Below, in pieces: positions 1 to 7,990 of a stretch of DNA of 64,000 nucleotides. The number at the start of each line of letters is the position of its first letter. Position 1 is the first letter of the stretch. The notes under the pieces are model-generated. The model had not been told where the DNA came from. It searched no databases and saw only the letters and a program-made list of their open reading frames with translations. The position numbers and the translations under genes were made by a program. Source of the stretch: an uncultured Cellulosilyticum sp. (lineage in GTDB: Bacteria; Bacillota; Clostridia; Lachnospirales; Cellulosilyticaceae). The stretch lies in assembly GCA_934725855.1 (NCBI GenBank), contig CAKVCL010000014.1, positions 21,100 through 85,099 on the forward strand. The letters are read 5' to 3'.

Positions 1-200
1 GAAACATATTTTAACGCAATAGGTTCTCCTTCCCTTAATGAAGTGTGTTCATATCCTCCTCCAGGAATGATTAATACTGCTGGCCTCATTTTTCTATCTG
101 TAGCCGCAAACTCATTATCAGGAATGTACGCCGTTAACTTTGCAATATAGTCAATTGCTCCTGAAGTTTTTATTTCAATATTTACATCAAAATTTTTCAT
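1..200 (-). CDS. Alpha/beta-hydrolase (acetyl-esterase-like), N-terminal fragment
   Basis: This is the first 66 codons of a gene that runs off the left edge, starting at the ATG complementary to 198-200. After a short beta-rich stretch, the translation contains IIPGGGYEHTSLREGEP. That is the oxyanion-hole HGGGY-like strand-loop of small esterases of the alpha/beta-hydrolase fold (acetyl/xylan esterase and dienelactone-hydrolase relatives). The nucleophile elbow and the catalytic Asp/His lie outside the window, so substrate and completeness cannot be judged. It is transcribed divergently from argC. The family call rests on one motif; a deacetylase of plant polysaccharides is a guess. Confidence 0.6.
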   Translation of the reverse strand, partial: MKNFDVNIEIKTSGAIDYIAKLTAYIPDNEFAATDRKMRPAVLIIPGGGYEHTSLREGEPIALKYV

Positions 201-335
201 AGTATCCCCTCTTAGTATCTATAATCTTTAACTTATTATACAACTAATCCCTTTGTATAAACATTCCATTAAATGCAAATTTTAATTCAGTCCTTCATTT
301 TACTTATTTTCATATTTCTTTTATCATTATATTGC

Positions 336-364
336 TTGAAAATTTAAAATGAGTGATTTATAAT
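336..364 (+). promoter_or_regulatory. Sigma-A promoter of argC
   Basis: TTGAAA at 336-341 and TATAAT at 359-364 are separated by exactly 17 bases. The -10 is perfect and the -35 has one mismatch. The expected start near 371 leaves a leader of about 40 bases before the argC ATG. No ARG-box-like palindrome was recognised. Confidence 0.7.
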
Positions 365-412
365 GAATAATTATTAGTAGTTTTAATTTTTATTCATAGA
401 AGGGAGTATTTT

Positions 413-1390
413 ATGCAAAAATATACTGTTTATGTAGATGGTCAAGCTGGTACAACTGGCTTAAAAATAAATGAACGATTAACAAATCACCCTTATGTGG
501 AGATTATGAAAATAGATGAAGCCAAACGCAAGGATTTAGATGAACGTAAAAAAATGATTAACTCTGCAGATATTGTTTTCTTATGCTTACCAGATGCTGC
601 TGCTATTGAAGCTATATCATTAGTTGAACCAAGCAACACACATACTAAAATTCTTGATGCAAGTACTGCTCATCGTACTTCACCCGAATGGACCTATGGT
701 ATTCCTGAACTTAGCAAAGAAGCAAGAGCTAAAATTGCTGTTTCCAATAGAACTGCTGTACCTGGCTGCTATGCAAGTTCCTTTATCTTACCATTATATC
801 CACTTGTTCAATCTGGTATGATTCCAAAAGATTTTCCAATTACCTCATATGGTATATCTGGTTACAGTGGTGCTGGGAAAACAGCTATTGCTGACTACAC
901 AGACCCTAATATCGCAACCAATCACCCTACATATTTAGCACCACGCCCATATGCACTAAATTTATCTCATAAACACATTCCCGAAATGCAAAAAATTGTT
1001 GGATTAGATTACGCACCTATCTTCTCCCCTATTGTAAATAATTATTACAAAGGCCTTGCTGTAGCTACATCTATTCATACACGTTTGTTACCTAAAAAAT
1101 ATACACCAAAAGACTTCCATGAATATCTCACAGAGTATTACAAAGACGAATATTTTGTTAAAGTTATGCCATTTAACACAGCAGAATGTGATAATCATGA
1201 ATTAGGAGATAAATTCTTCTCTCCACTTGCATGTAACGATACAAACTTTGCAGAAATCTTTGTTTATGGCAACGATGAACAAATTCTTCTTTTAACTCGA
1301 CTTGACAACCTTGGAAAAGGTGCTTCAGGCGCTGCTATTCAAAATATGAACATCATGCTAGGCCTAGATGAAAAACTTGCTTTAGAGTAG
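413..1390 (+). CDS. argC: N-acetyl-gamma-glutamyl-phosphate reductase, type 2
   Basis: ArgC reduces N-acetylglutamyl-5-phosphate with NADPH to the semialdehyde, the third step of ornithine/arginine synthesis in the cytoplasm. The 325-residue protein opens with a Rossmann start (VYVDGQAGTTGLKI). It carries the active-site cysteine in VPGCYASS at about residue 119, followed by GISGYSGAGK. The short length and the DGQAGTTG start match the type 2 ArgC family rather than the longer classical form. The start is set by AGGGAG eight bases before the ATG. No other arg gene is adjacent, so the gene stands alone here. Two copies of the dispersed GACCTGTCCC motif follow the stop codon directly, before a terminator. 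Confidence 0.93.
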   Translation: MQKYTVYVDGQAGTTGLKINERLTNHPYVEIMKIDEAKRKDLDERKKMINSADIVFLCLPDAAAIEAISLVEPSNTHTKILDASTAHRTSPEWTYGIPELSKEARAKIAVSNRTAVPGCYASSFILPLYPLVQSGMIPKDFPITSYGISGYSGAGKTAIADYTDPNIATNHPTYLAPRPYALNLSHKHIPEMQKIVGLDYAPIFSPIVNNYYKGLAVATSIHTRLLPKKYTPKDFHEYLTEYYKDEYFVKVMPFNTAECDNHELGDKFFSPLACNDTNFAEIFVYGNDEQILLLTRLDNLGKGASGAAIQNMNIMLGLDEKLALE

Positions 1391-1450
1391 TCAGACCTGT
1401 CCCCACTTTGACTATAATATAGATTTTAGGGCGTCAGACCTGTCCCTACT
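1391..1450. repeat. Two GACCTGTCCC motif copies after argC
   Basis: GTCAGACCTGTCCC occurs at 1390-1404, starting at the last base of the argC stop codon, and again at 1433-1447. About 30 AT-rich bases separate them. They belong to the dispersed motif found throughout the window. The pair sits between the argC stop and the shared terminator. Confidence 0.85.
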
Positions 1451-1474
1451 TATGTTGAAATTAATAATATGCTA

Positions 1475-1510
1475 AAAAAATAAAGTTGCCTAAATGCAAC
1501 TTTATTTTTT
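1475..1510. terminator. Bidirectional terminator between argC and the small helical gene
   Basis: A 15-base arm at 1475-1489 (ending AAAGTTGC) pairs with 1496-1510 around a six-base loop. Runs of A and T on both sides make it work in either direction. It overlaps the last codons of the minus-strand gene ending at 1502. Confidence 0.8.
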
Positions 1511-1729
1511 TATTTTCTGTTCTAAATTATCTAGACCTTCTTTTGTCTTCGAAATAGCTTTTTCAGCACCATCTTTCATGGCTTTTATACCTTCTCCAGT
1601 CTTTTGACTGATGGTGTCCATGCTACTTTTTGCTTTATCACCCAATTTTTCTGCATCTTCTTTAATATGTTTAGCAAAATTCTTAGCATCTTCTTTATAT
1701 TTTTCTAATGTGCCTTCTTTATTATCCAT
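1502..1729 (-). CDS. Small amphipathic helical protein, YtxH/LEA-like
   Basis: This is a 75-residue, Lys/Glu/Ala-rich protein predicted to be one continuous amphipathic helix, with repeated KxGEGxKAMKDGAEKA-like heptads. It has no signal peptide and no hydrophobic segment. Composition resembles small stress proteins (YtxH-tail or LEA-like), but no family-specific motif was seen, so the function is unknown. A longer frame opens with GTG at 1738, but AGAGGTGA overlaps that codon and is correctly spaced for the ATG at 1727-1729, which is chosen here. The 3' end forms one arm of the bidirectional terminator. Confidence 0.6.
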   Translation of the reverse strand: MDNKEGTLEKYKEDAKNFAKHIKEDAEKLGDKAKSSMDTISQKTGEGIKAMKDGAEKAISKTKEGLDNLEQKIKK

Positions 1730-1799
1730 AGAAATCACCTCTTGATAATATTATGAGTTAAATTTAATTTTGTATTCATGATTTCTATTCTCTTTTGTC

Positions 1800-2084
1800 T
1801 TAAACATAGAAATAATTATAGACCACCACTACTATTGCTATTTGAACTATTAAAATAAATGGCATACCATATTTAAAATACCAATGCTTTGTTTTATGTC
1901 TAAATTTTTGCATTCCCAATATACTTCCCAAACTTCCACCTAATATAGCTATAATAAATAATGCTTTTTCTGAAATTCGATATTTTTTCTTGATAGCACG
2001 CCTTTTGTCTGACCACATACTCAAATACCCTAGTATATTCATAAACAGACCTGTCCCCAACAATAAAATATACACTTTATCCAT
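1800..2084 (-). CDS. DUF1294 family membrane protein
   Basis: The 94-residue protein has a hydrophobic N-terminus, then SDKRRAIKKKYRISEKAL, a GGSLGSILGMQKFRHKTKHWYF core and a C-terminal membrane segment. The DKRRA...RISE...GGS.G...M..FRHKT pattern is the DUF1294 signature; the function is unknown. AGGAG seven bases upstream sets the start. Codons 9-12 (GTGL) are one in-frame copy of the dispersed GACCTGTCCC motif, read from the opposite strand, placed in the first membrane helix. The helix remains hydrophobic, so the protein is probably functional. Confidence 0.8.
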   Translation of the reverse strand: MDKVYILLLGTGLFMNILGYLSMWSDKRRAIKKKYRISEKALFIIAILGGSLGSILGMQKFRHKTKHWYFKYGMPFILIVQIAIVVVVYNYFYV

Positions 2085-2171
2085 TGATTTTTCTCCTACT
2101 ATATAATCTTTTTTCCTATTCTACCTTATTTTTGATAACATCTCCATCATCTAACCCACTTCTTATCTTTC

Positions 2172-2326
2172 AAAACTGTCCCTACTCAGTTGTTTTCTTT
2201 CCCGTAAGACCTGTCCCCTCTTAGTTGTTTTCTTTCCTATAAGACCTGTCCCTTCTTAGTCATTTTCTCTCCTGTAAGACCTGTCCCCTCTTAGTCGCTT
2301 TCTTTCCCTATAAGACCTGTCCCCTC
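2172..2326. repeat. Five-copy tandem array of the GACCTGTCCC motif, period about 35
   Basis: Copies start near 2172 (degenerate, AAAACTGTCCC), 2206, 2241, 2276 and 2312, giving spacings of 34-36 bases. Each unit reads TAAGACCTGTCCC followed by a pyrimidine-rich spacer close to TTAGTTGTTTTCTTTCC. The array ends just before the terminator downstream of kdgK. No open frame spans it. Confidence 0.9.
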
Positions 2327-2330
2327 TTAA

Positions 2331-2388
2331 ATGTAAAAAAGGTTAGTAGGTAACTGATGCTTCAGCTTATCTACTAACCTTTTTACAT
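2331..2388 (-). terminator. Terminator of the kdgK operon
   Basis: Arms at 2331-2349 and 2371-2388 pair almost perfectly (core GGTTAGTAG / CTACTAACC) with A/T runs on both sides. It lies 46 bases after the kdgK stop on the minus strand and directly beside the motif array. Confidence 0.8.
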
Positions 2389-2433
2389 ATTTTCTTTGCT
2401 TTTCAGGTGTCTTCAATTTATTGGAATCAAGTA

Positions 2434-3453
2434 TTATCTTTGAACACGTCCAGAACCGTCCCCTCCTGCAAGGGTTTCTACTTCTGCTACTGATACACGG
2501 TTGAAGTCTCCCTCAATTGTGTGTTTTAAGCAAGATGCTGCTACTGCAAATTCAATTGCTGGTTGTGGTGCATAGTTATTTAATAATGCGTAGATTAGTC
2601 CGCCGCCAAACGAATCTCCACCACCTACGCGGTCAACAATGTGAACTGCATATTTTTTAGAAAAGAAGTAATCTGCTCCATTGTATAACATAGCTGCCCA
2701 ATTGTTGTCATTTGCAGAAATTGATTCTCTAAGTGTAATTGCTACGTATTCAAAGCCAAATCTATCTTTTAATTGTTTAGCTACATCTTTATATCCTTCG
2801 TGATTGACTTCACCTTTTGTTACGTCTGTGTTAGCTGCTTTAATGCCAAATACGTCTGCTGCATCTTCTTCATTTGCAATGCATACATCTACATATTGCA
2901 TTAATCCTGCCATTACCTGACCTGCTTTTTCTCTTGTCCATAATTTTTTTCTATAGTTTAAGTCACAGCTTACTTTAACACCTTTTACTTTTGCTGCTTT
3001 ACATGCTTCTAAGCAAATAGCTGCTGCATCATCACCTAATGCTGGTGTGATTCCTGTAAAGTGGAACCAATCTGCACCTTCAAAAATTTCATTCCAGTTG
3101 AAATCAGCTGTTGTAGCTGTTGAAATGGAAGAATGTGCTCTATCATAAATAACTTTAGAAGGTCTTTGAGATGCACCTTTTTCTAAGTAATAAATACCAA
3201 TTCTTTCTCCACCACGAGCAATATGTTTTGTTTCTACACCGAATTTGCGAAGTTCATTAACTGCTGCTTGACCAATTTCATGAGTTGGTAATTTGGTGAC
3301 ATATTCTGCATCAATCCCATAATTAGCAAGAGAAACGGCAACGTTTGCTTCTCCACCGCCATATGTAGCTTGAAAATGATCTACTTGATTAAATCTTAAA
3401 TACCCATCTGGGGCAAGTCTTAACATAATTTCTCCAAAAGTAACTACCTTCAT
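2434..3453 (-). CDS. kdgK: 2-dehydro-3-deoxygluconokinase (PfkB family)
   Basis: KdgK phosphorylates 2-keto-3-deoxygluconate with ATP to KDPG, the entry of pectin and uronate breakdown into central metabolism. The 339-residue protein shows the PfkB N-terminal block GGGEANVAVSLANYG at about residue 32. It also has the C-terminal signature DRVGGGDSFGGGLIYALL, whose Asp is the catalytic base and whose GGGDS forms the anion hole. The C-terminus GDGSGRVQR is the usual family ending. It follows the aldolase gene by 36 bases in one transcript, so kinase and aldolase form a two-step KDG to pyruvate plus glyceraldehyde-3-phosphate module. Confidence 0.92.
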   Translation of the reverse strand: MKVVTFGEIMLRLAPDGYLRFNQVDHFQATYGGGEANVAVSLANYGIDAEYVTKLPTHEIGQAAVNELRKFGVETKHIARGGERIGIYYLEKGASQRPSKVIYDRAHSSISTATTADFNWNEIFEGADWFHFTGITPALGDDAAAICLEACKAAKVKGVKVSCDLNYRKKLWTREKAGQVMAGLMQYVDVCIANEEDAADVFGIKAANTDVTKGEVNHEGYKDVAKQLKDRFGFEYVAITLRESISANDNNWAAMLYNGADYFFSKKYAVHIVDRVGGGDSFGGGLIYALLNNYAPQPAIEFAVAASCLKHTIEGDFNRVSVAEVETLAGGDGSGRVQR

Positions 3454-3489
3454 TTTTCATTCTCCTTCATTTATATATTTTCTAATTAA

Positions 3490-4452
3490 CTATTTTTGTA
3501 CTAAGTGAATGGCAAATCCGCCTACTTCTTCTTCTAAATAAATCGCTTTTAATTTGCCTTTAGCATCATATTTAGCTGATTCTTCATTGAATTTATGACC
3601 TTTTGCTTTTAAGTAAGCTACTGCTCTATCTATGTAGTTTGTTTTGTAAGCAATATGTCCTTTTGTTCCAAGGTATGGTGTTTTCATAACTTCTACTCCT
3701 GTACCAGCAAAAATTGAACTATTACCTACTTTTACTGATGTATTAAATAATCCGTCGAAACCAGCAGCAATTTCTTCGGCTGCTGCATTAGATTCGGCAT
3801 TAATTCCTACGTGTGCCAACTCAAATCCTAACATTTGAGTGACAGCTTCTTTTGTTTTTGCTGTAATGGCTTCAAAATCACCAGCTGCTACTAATTTAGC
3901 ATCTACCATCCAGCTGCCACCGCAAGCAATAATTTTATCAAATGATAAATAGTCATTTAAATTACCTGCATTGATTCCACCAGTAGGCATAAATTTCATT
4001 TGTGTATATGGACCAGCCATAGATTTAATTAATTTAATACCGCCGATTGCTTCAGCAGGGAAGATTTTTACTACCTTTAAGCCAAATTCAATTGCTTGTT
4101 CAATATCTGAAGGATTAGCACAACCTGGTGTTACAGAAATTCCTTTTTCTACACAGTATTTTACTACTTTAGAATTAAGTCCAGGACTTACAATAAATTT
4201 AGCACCTGCTTCTACAGCTGCATCCACTTGCTCAGTTGTAAGAACTGTCCCTGCTCCAACTAACATTTCTGGGAATTCTTTTGTCATGATGCTAATGGCT
4301 TCTTTTGCACAAGCTGTTCTAAAAGTTACTTCTGCAACTGGAAGTCCTCCATCACATAATGCTTTTGCAAGAGGCCTAGCATCCTCAATTTTATTTATAA
4401 CTACAACTGGTACAATGCCGTACGCACCAATTTTTTCGAGTACATCACCCAT
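3490..4452 (-). CDS. eda: KDPG/KHG aldolase fused to a VOC-like C-terminal domain
   Basis: Residues 1-205 are a class I KDPG/4-hydroxy-2-oxoglutarate aldolase. They carry the catalytic Glu in PVAEVTFRT, the GAGTVLT strand and the Schiff-base Lys in VVKIFPAEAIGG, followed by FMPTGGI. Residues 208-320 add an extra domain (ELAHVGINAES...GHIAYKTNYIDRAVAYL...FAIHLVQK) whose repeated beta-alpha-beta pattern resembles the vicinal-oxygen-chelate fold. Classical Eda is about 210 residues; longer forms with this tail occur in clostridia. The tail's role is unknown. First gene of the eda-kdgK operon; AGGAGG precedes the ATG. Confidence 0.88.
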   Translation of the reverse strand: MGDVLEKIGAYGIVPVVVINKIEDARPLAKALCDGGLPVAEVTFRTACAKEAISIMTKEFPEMLVGAGTVLTTEQVDAAVEAGAKFIVSPGLNSKVVKYCVEKGISVTPGCANPSDIEQAIEFGLKVVKIFPAEAIGGIKLIKSMAGPYTQMKFMPTGGINAGNLNDYLSFDKIIACGGSWMVDAKLVAAGDFEAITAKTKEAVTQMLGFELAHVGINAESNAAAEEIAAGFDGLFNTSVKVGNSSIFAGTGVEVMKTPYLGTKGHIAYKTNYIDRAVAYLKAKGHKFNEESAKYDAKGKLKAIYLEEEVGGFAIHLVQK

Positions 4453-4880
4453 GATTATGCCTCCTTATTTTTTGTATAATAATCAAAATTTTCTTTGTTA
4501 TATAGATTATATATTATTATTTTTTATATGTACAGTAATTTCAAACAAATTTTTATATTTTTCCTCACTATCTATATATTTTTATTCTTATCACTTGTTA
4601 AAACTGCTCTTTGCCAAAAAATATTTCTTGCTTCAAAATTATTTTTTTCAATTTTTTATTTCTATTAAAAGTAAGCCTGTTAACCCCTAACATATAAAAA
4701 TTAGTTTGATTTTGTTAACTATTTATTTCAGCAGCTTATCCTTTTATCTTCCCGCCGTTCATCTATATCTATCTACTTGACTCAATATCTAGATAAAACT
4801 TTTACAGACCATTCTATATTATTTTTTTATATTTATGTTATACTATTGACACAGGTAAGATTCTTTTTAAGGAGGTACAT
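4453..4880. other. Divergent intergenic region, eda / PAS-HTH regulator
   Basis: This 428-base AT-rich region holds the control signals of both transcripts. A TATACT at 4839-4844 could be a -10 for the regulator, but no convincing -35 sits 17 bases before it. No operator palindrome was recognised. The rightward leader ends in a strong AAGGAGG before the ATG at 4881. Confidence 0.4.
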
Positions 4881-5531
4881 ATGAAAAACATTTATGATAA
4901 TATTGAAATGTTTAAAAGTATTCTAGACTTACTTGAAAATCATCTTGGTCAAAACTGTGAAATCGTATTACACGACAATACAAAAGAATATGAACACAGT
5001 ATTGTGGATATTAGAAATGGACATGTTACAGGGCGTAAAGTTGGAGATTGTGGTGGTAACTGGGGTTTAGAGGTTCTAAGTCATGCCCATCCTGACACCC
5101 ATATTTATAACAAAATTGTACATATGAGAAATGGCAAAATCATTCGTGGCTCATCTATGTTTATTCAAGATGATGATCACAATAATATTGGTGCTATTTG
5201 TATCAATATGGATATAACGGATACACTCAAATGCGAAGAATATCTCAAACAATTTAATATGTATGCTACCCCTTCTCCTTCTTCGAGTGAATTATTTGCC
5301 TCTGATGTCAATCAACTCATGGACAATCTCCTTCAACAATGTGAAGAAATGTTTGATAAACCTATCAGTCACCTTAACAAAGATGAAAAAATGCAAATCA
5401 TCCATTTCTTAGATAGTAAAGGGGCTTTTCTCATTACTAAATCTGGTGATAGGGTTTGTGAGTTCCTTAATATTTCTAAATTCACCTTATATAATTACCT
5501 TGAAAGCACAAGGGAAAAAACAGAATCATAA
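4881..5531 (+). CDS. YheO-like PAS / HTH transcriptional regulator
   Basis: The 216-residue protein has an N-terminal PAS-like domain of the YheO type (LGQNCEIVLHDNTKEYEHSI, then GRKVGD...NK...RNGKIIRGSSMFI and a closing IGAICINMDITDT strand, about residues 20-120). A C-terminal helix-turn-helix follows at about 165-212 (MQIIHFLDSKGAFL...VCEFLNISKFTLYNYL). This is the architecture of DauR/YheO-type regulators. The divergent position suggests, but does not prove, that it controls the eda-kdgK operon in response to a sugar acid. AAGGAGG seven bases upstream sets the start. Confidence 0.8.
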   Translation: MKNIYDNIEMFKSILDLLENHLGQNCEIVLHDNTKEYEHSIVDIRNGHVTGRKVGDCGGNWGLEVLSHAHPDTHIYNKIVHMRNGKIIRGSSMFIQDDDHNNIGAICINMDITDTLKCEEYLKQFNMYATPSPSSSELFASDVNQLMDNLLQQCEEMFDKPISHLNKDEKMQIIHFLDSKGAFLITKSGDRVCEFLNISKFTLYNYLESTREKTES

Positions 5532-5578
5532 TACCTATAGACCGAAAATGTATTTTTCTATAACCAAAAGTCCATCAT

Positions 5579-5633
5579 AAAGAGCCTATTTAATCATACT
5601 TACTTTTAAAATGCATGATTAAATAGGCTCTTT
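5579..5633. terminator. Strong bidirectional hairpin after the PAS-HTH gene
   Basis: Arms at 5579-5597 and 5615-5633 are 19-base perfect complements (AAAGAGCCTATTTAATCAT) around a 17-base loop. It lies between convergent genes ending at 5531 (+) and 5652 (-) and can serve both, although the T run is short. Confidence 0.75.
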
Positions 5634-5651
5634 ACCGCTCCATCAAATGTT

Positions 5652-6695
5652 CTATCTTTTGATGGTCACAATGAAACCATCTACATTATTTCCTGAAATG
5701 CTATATTCTTTTTCTTTAGGCACCCATATTTCTGTTTCGTCCCCTGTGCTAGGTACAAAATAAATTTCATATTTACCTTGTGGGCACTTTATTTTTAGAT
5801 GCTTATCCTCAGCCGTATATTGCTTAATATAATCGATGTACTCTTCAAGGCAAATATCTTTCGCCGTAATGATATAAGAATGTGGCACGCCAACATAACG
5901 ATAATGCCATTCTTCATTGGCAATGCCTGTAATATCCTTTTTGTCTCCTGAATATCTTCTAATCCATCCGTATTTATAGCTATTTTCATTAATCCATCTA
6001 TATTCATCTTGGCCTCTATAACGTATATAGTTTCCCTGATCTGTATAAATGCTAATATCCATGGCATATCCCGTATGATGCTCACTAAAACCAGGGAGCA
6101 TCGCCCAGTCTAATGCCTCATCTTTTCCATATGAGTCTGCCTTTTCTTTTAATATATCAATTTGCTGACTTAATGTTCGATAAGCACTTGTCACGATAAT
6201 ATCATGTTTTCCTGTCTGCTTCTCAAATTTCTCCATCATCGTATTAAAATACTGTAATGGTATTTTGCTAATAAATAGCTCTTCATCCATCACCTTATAG
6301 GCATCATTTTTATACTTACTAATATTAACAAGCTCCTGACGATGAACGTCTTTATTTCTCATTTCCCTATATAAATGCTTACCGTTTACAAGAATTAAGT
6401 CCCCTTTATCTAATGTTTCCTTAGCTCTTACCACTTTTTTATAGCTACTCATATCCTGCACAGTAAGCACACTAAGCTTTAAATCTTTTACCTGTGGCAT
6501 CTCTGATTCAATCTTTTCCGTATGAGTCCATTCATCTACATAAATAAATACTCTCTCAACACACATTGCTACAACTTGCTTAATGGGCGTCTTGATACTG
6601 ATGGCACCTGTTACACAGATAATACAAAGCAATATAGCAATCCATCTATGTTTACTTACTCTACTGTTATCTTCAGCACTTATTAATTGATTCAT
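5652..6695 (-). CDS. D-alanyl-D-alanine carboxypeptidase, VanY/M15B family
   Basis: A membrane-anchored zinc peptidase that trims D-Ala from peptidoglycan stem peptides outside the membrane. One N-terminal membrane segment (WIAILLCIICVTGAISI, about residues 18-34) precedes an extracytoplasmic domain. The M15 zinc motif SEHHTGYAMDISIY and the second ligand and catalytic site in NEEWHYRYVG are both present, with SAYRTLSQQ upstream. A longer frame begins at 6722, but GGGAGG overlaps its first codons and is eight bases before the ATG at 6693-6695. That start (347 residues) is used here. No van resistance genes are nearby, so a housekeeping wall role is likelier than vancomycin resistance. Confidence 0.87.
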   Translation of the reverse strand: MNQLISAEDNSRVSKHRWIAILLCIICVTGAISIKTPIKQVVAMCVERVFIYVDEWTHTEKIESEMPQVKDLKLSVLTVQDMSSYKKVVRAKETLDKGDLILVNGKHLYREMRNKDVHRQELVNISKYKNDAYKVMDEELFISKIPLQYFNTMMEKFEKQTGKHDIIVTSAYRTLSQQIDILKEKADSYGKDEALDWAMLPGFSEHHTGYAMDISIYTDQGNYIRYRGQDEYRWINENSYKYGWIRRYSGDKKDITGIANEEWHYRYVGVPHSYIITAKDICLEEYIDYIKQYTAEDKHLKIKCPQGKYEIYFVPSTGDETEIWVPKEKEYSISGNNVDGFIVTIKR

Positions 6696-6785
6696 CTTGT
6701 TTCCTCCCTTATGTACATCCAATCAAAATTTCAGTAGAGTTCTAATCATTTTTTAGATTGTTTCCAGATAGTTTTTCTTTTATAC

Positions 6786-6960
6786 ACTTTATAAATACTT
6801 TCCCTTAAATACATACTTTTTTTAGAAACATCCATGTTTTAAGTATACTTCCTACATCTGACTTAATCTTTCCATAAATTACTTACCTACGATATTTAAG
6901 TGCAAAAACTATATGACATTTACAATTCCACTTTGTGTGTGATAAAATATTCTTATCCAT
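6786..6960 (-). pseudogene. tnpA: IS200-type TnpA transposase remnant
   Basis: Reading from the ATG complementary to 6958-6960 gives MDKNILSHTKWNCKCHIVFA, then LKYRR, a TAA stop, and VIYGKIKSDVG-SILKTW in the same frame. This is the N-terminus of IS200-type Y1 transposases (usual form SHTxWNCKYHIVFAPKYRRQxIYG). The TAA replaces the conserved Gln codon. The HUH metal-binding motif and the catalytic Tyr are missing. A good SD (GGAGG) stands ten bases upstream, but the gene cannot make an active enzyme. Confidence 0.82.
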
Positions 6961-6970
6961 TTTATGGATT

Positions 6971-7023
6971 CCTCCTTTGGTATTTTGTTGGTTGACAGAC
7001 CAATCTTATTGTACCAAAGGAGG
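6971..7023 (-). promoter_or_regulatory. Hairpin burying the tnpA ribosome-binding site
   Basis: CCTCCTTTGGTA at 6971-6982 and TACCAAAGGAGG at 7012-7023 are perfect 12-base complements, with a small inner hairpin (TTGGT/ACCAA) in the loop. On the minus strand the arm nearer the gene contains the SD GGAGG. The fold would therefore block ribosome entry, as known for IS200 of enterobacteria. Confidence 0.75.
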
Positions 7024-7093
7024 ATAAAAACAACTACTCATAGCTATAAGTTTTTCAGACCCCTAGGTCTAGCTCGGGGTTTATTATTACAAA

Positions 7094-7132
7094 AAATAAA
7101 AAAATACCACCCTATGGCAGTATTTTTATTTC
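7094..7132 (-). terminator. Possible terminator downstream of the Nudix gene
   Basis: AAAATACCACC and GGCAGTATTTT flank a short loop, with A/T runs on both sides, about 100 bases after the Nudix stop. The stem is only moderately stable. Confidence 0.5.
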
Positions 7133-7234
7133 ATTACTATTGAATTTGATTACATCCTAACTCTAGTTATTTATCCCTACATTTATTAGCTTATACGCAA
7201 TCCTATTATTTCTATTTCTATCAACCTTTCAGGC

Positions 7235-7762
7235 TTACTCCCCCACCATAAGTCCTGATTCTTTAATGCGTCTTAATGCAATGGTTTCTCTATATACCCA
7301 TGGATTAATATGGGTATTTTTTTGAGTTAAAAGCGCCTCATTTTTAGCAATCACTTCATCAATATCCATCCACACAGGCATAAATTCTTGATCTTGCTCA
7401 TATTTATCTAGATGCTGCTTTGTCTTATTCGGCTTCACATTGCAAAAATAATAATATGAAGTCATTTGAAAAATTCCTGTACTATCAAACTGATTTGGAT
7501 TACGTTGAACAATTGTTCCGGCCTCTTCTTGCATTTGGTCAACAATATATCCTGTTTCTTCTATTACTTCTCTTCTTAACGCTTCTTCATGACTTTCTGC
7601 TTTTTTTATGCCCCCACCTGGAAATTTATAATCTCCTTTATTCGTATGCACCATTAGAATTTTATTATCTTGTATGATAATCGCTCTTACAGCATGTCGT
7701 GTAGTAATTTTTACTTTAGGATCTTTAATACGCTGGATTCCTAATATTTCATTAATAATCAT
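7235..7762 (-). CDS. Nudix hydrolase
   Basis: The 175-residue protein contains a full Nudix box, GGGIKKAESHEEALRREV followed by IEETGY, at about residues 48-70 (pattern GX5EX7REUXEEXGU). It should therefore hydrolyse a nucleoside diphosphate linked to another group, using Mg2+. The start of the fold (TTRHAVRAIIIQDNKILMV) is typical. Substrate is not predictable; the closest general type is MutT/ADP-ribose-pyrophosphatase-like. AAGGAGG precedes the ATG by five bases. It is monocistronic and lies downstream of the nifV pair on the same strand after 228 bases with no other feature seen. Confidence 0.85.
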   Translation of the reverse strand: MIINEILGIQRIKDPKVKITTRHAVRAIIIQDNKILMVHTNKGDYKFPGGGIKKAESHEEALRREVIEETGYIVDQMQEEAGTIVQRNPNQFDSTGIFQMTSYYYFCNVKPNKTKQHLDKYEQDQEFMPVWMDIDEVIAKNEALLTQKNTHINPWVYRETIALRRIKESGLMVGE

Positions 7763-7990
7763 AGCCGCCTCCTTATCTTCATGTATAAGTACTCTTATTC
7801 ATAATATGCGATTTTATATTCTAGTTTATAACTAAAATATCACTCACATTTTTCCATTTCATAAGATTATACTTCATTTTTAAGTACAAATATTATTTTT
7901 TATTTTAACATAATACATTGAAATTTTGCACTCATATGCATAAAATTATCGCAAAGATAGGATTAAGCAATCATTTGCCCTATTATATTC

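Larger units (their letters stand above)
6780..7085 (-). mobile_element. Decayed IS200/IS605-type element, left part only
   Basis: The element begins on the minus strand near 7085 with a GC-rich palindrome (AGACC...GGTCT inside ACCCC...GGGGT, 7058-7080). A leader hairpin follows at 6971-7023 and then the start of a transposase. Everything after about 50 codons of the transposase is gone, including the right end. No target duplication applies, since IS200 elements make none. Confidence 0.75.

Noticed and set aside
2448..2466. CAGAACCGTCCCC at the kdgK 3' end as a variant of the dispersed motif
   Set aside because: It encodes GDGSGRVQR, the normal C-terminus of this kinase family, so it needs no insertion.
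4244..4258. GAACTGTCCCTGC in the aldolase gene as a motif copy
   Set aside because: It encodes the conserved GAGTVLT strand of KDPG aldolase, and the sequence differs in the core.
3971..4690. Plus-strand open frame of 239 codons across eda
   Set aside because: It is the antisense of a conserved enzyme, lacks an SD and its sequence resembles no protein.
5652..6695. Vancomycin-resistance locus based on the VanY-like gene
   Set aside because: No vanH, vanA/B or vanX genes are nearby, and the two-component systems are far away and unlinked.
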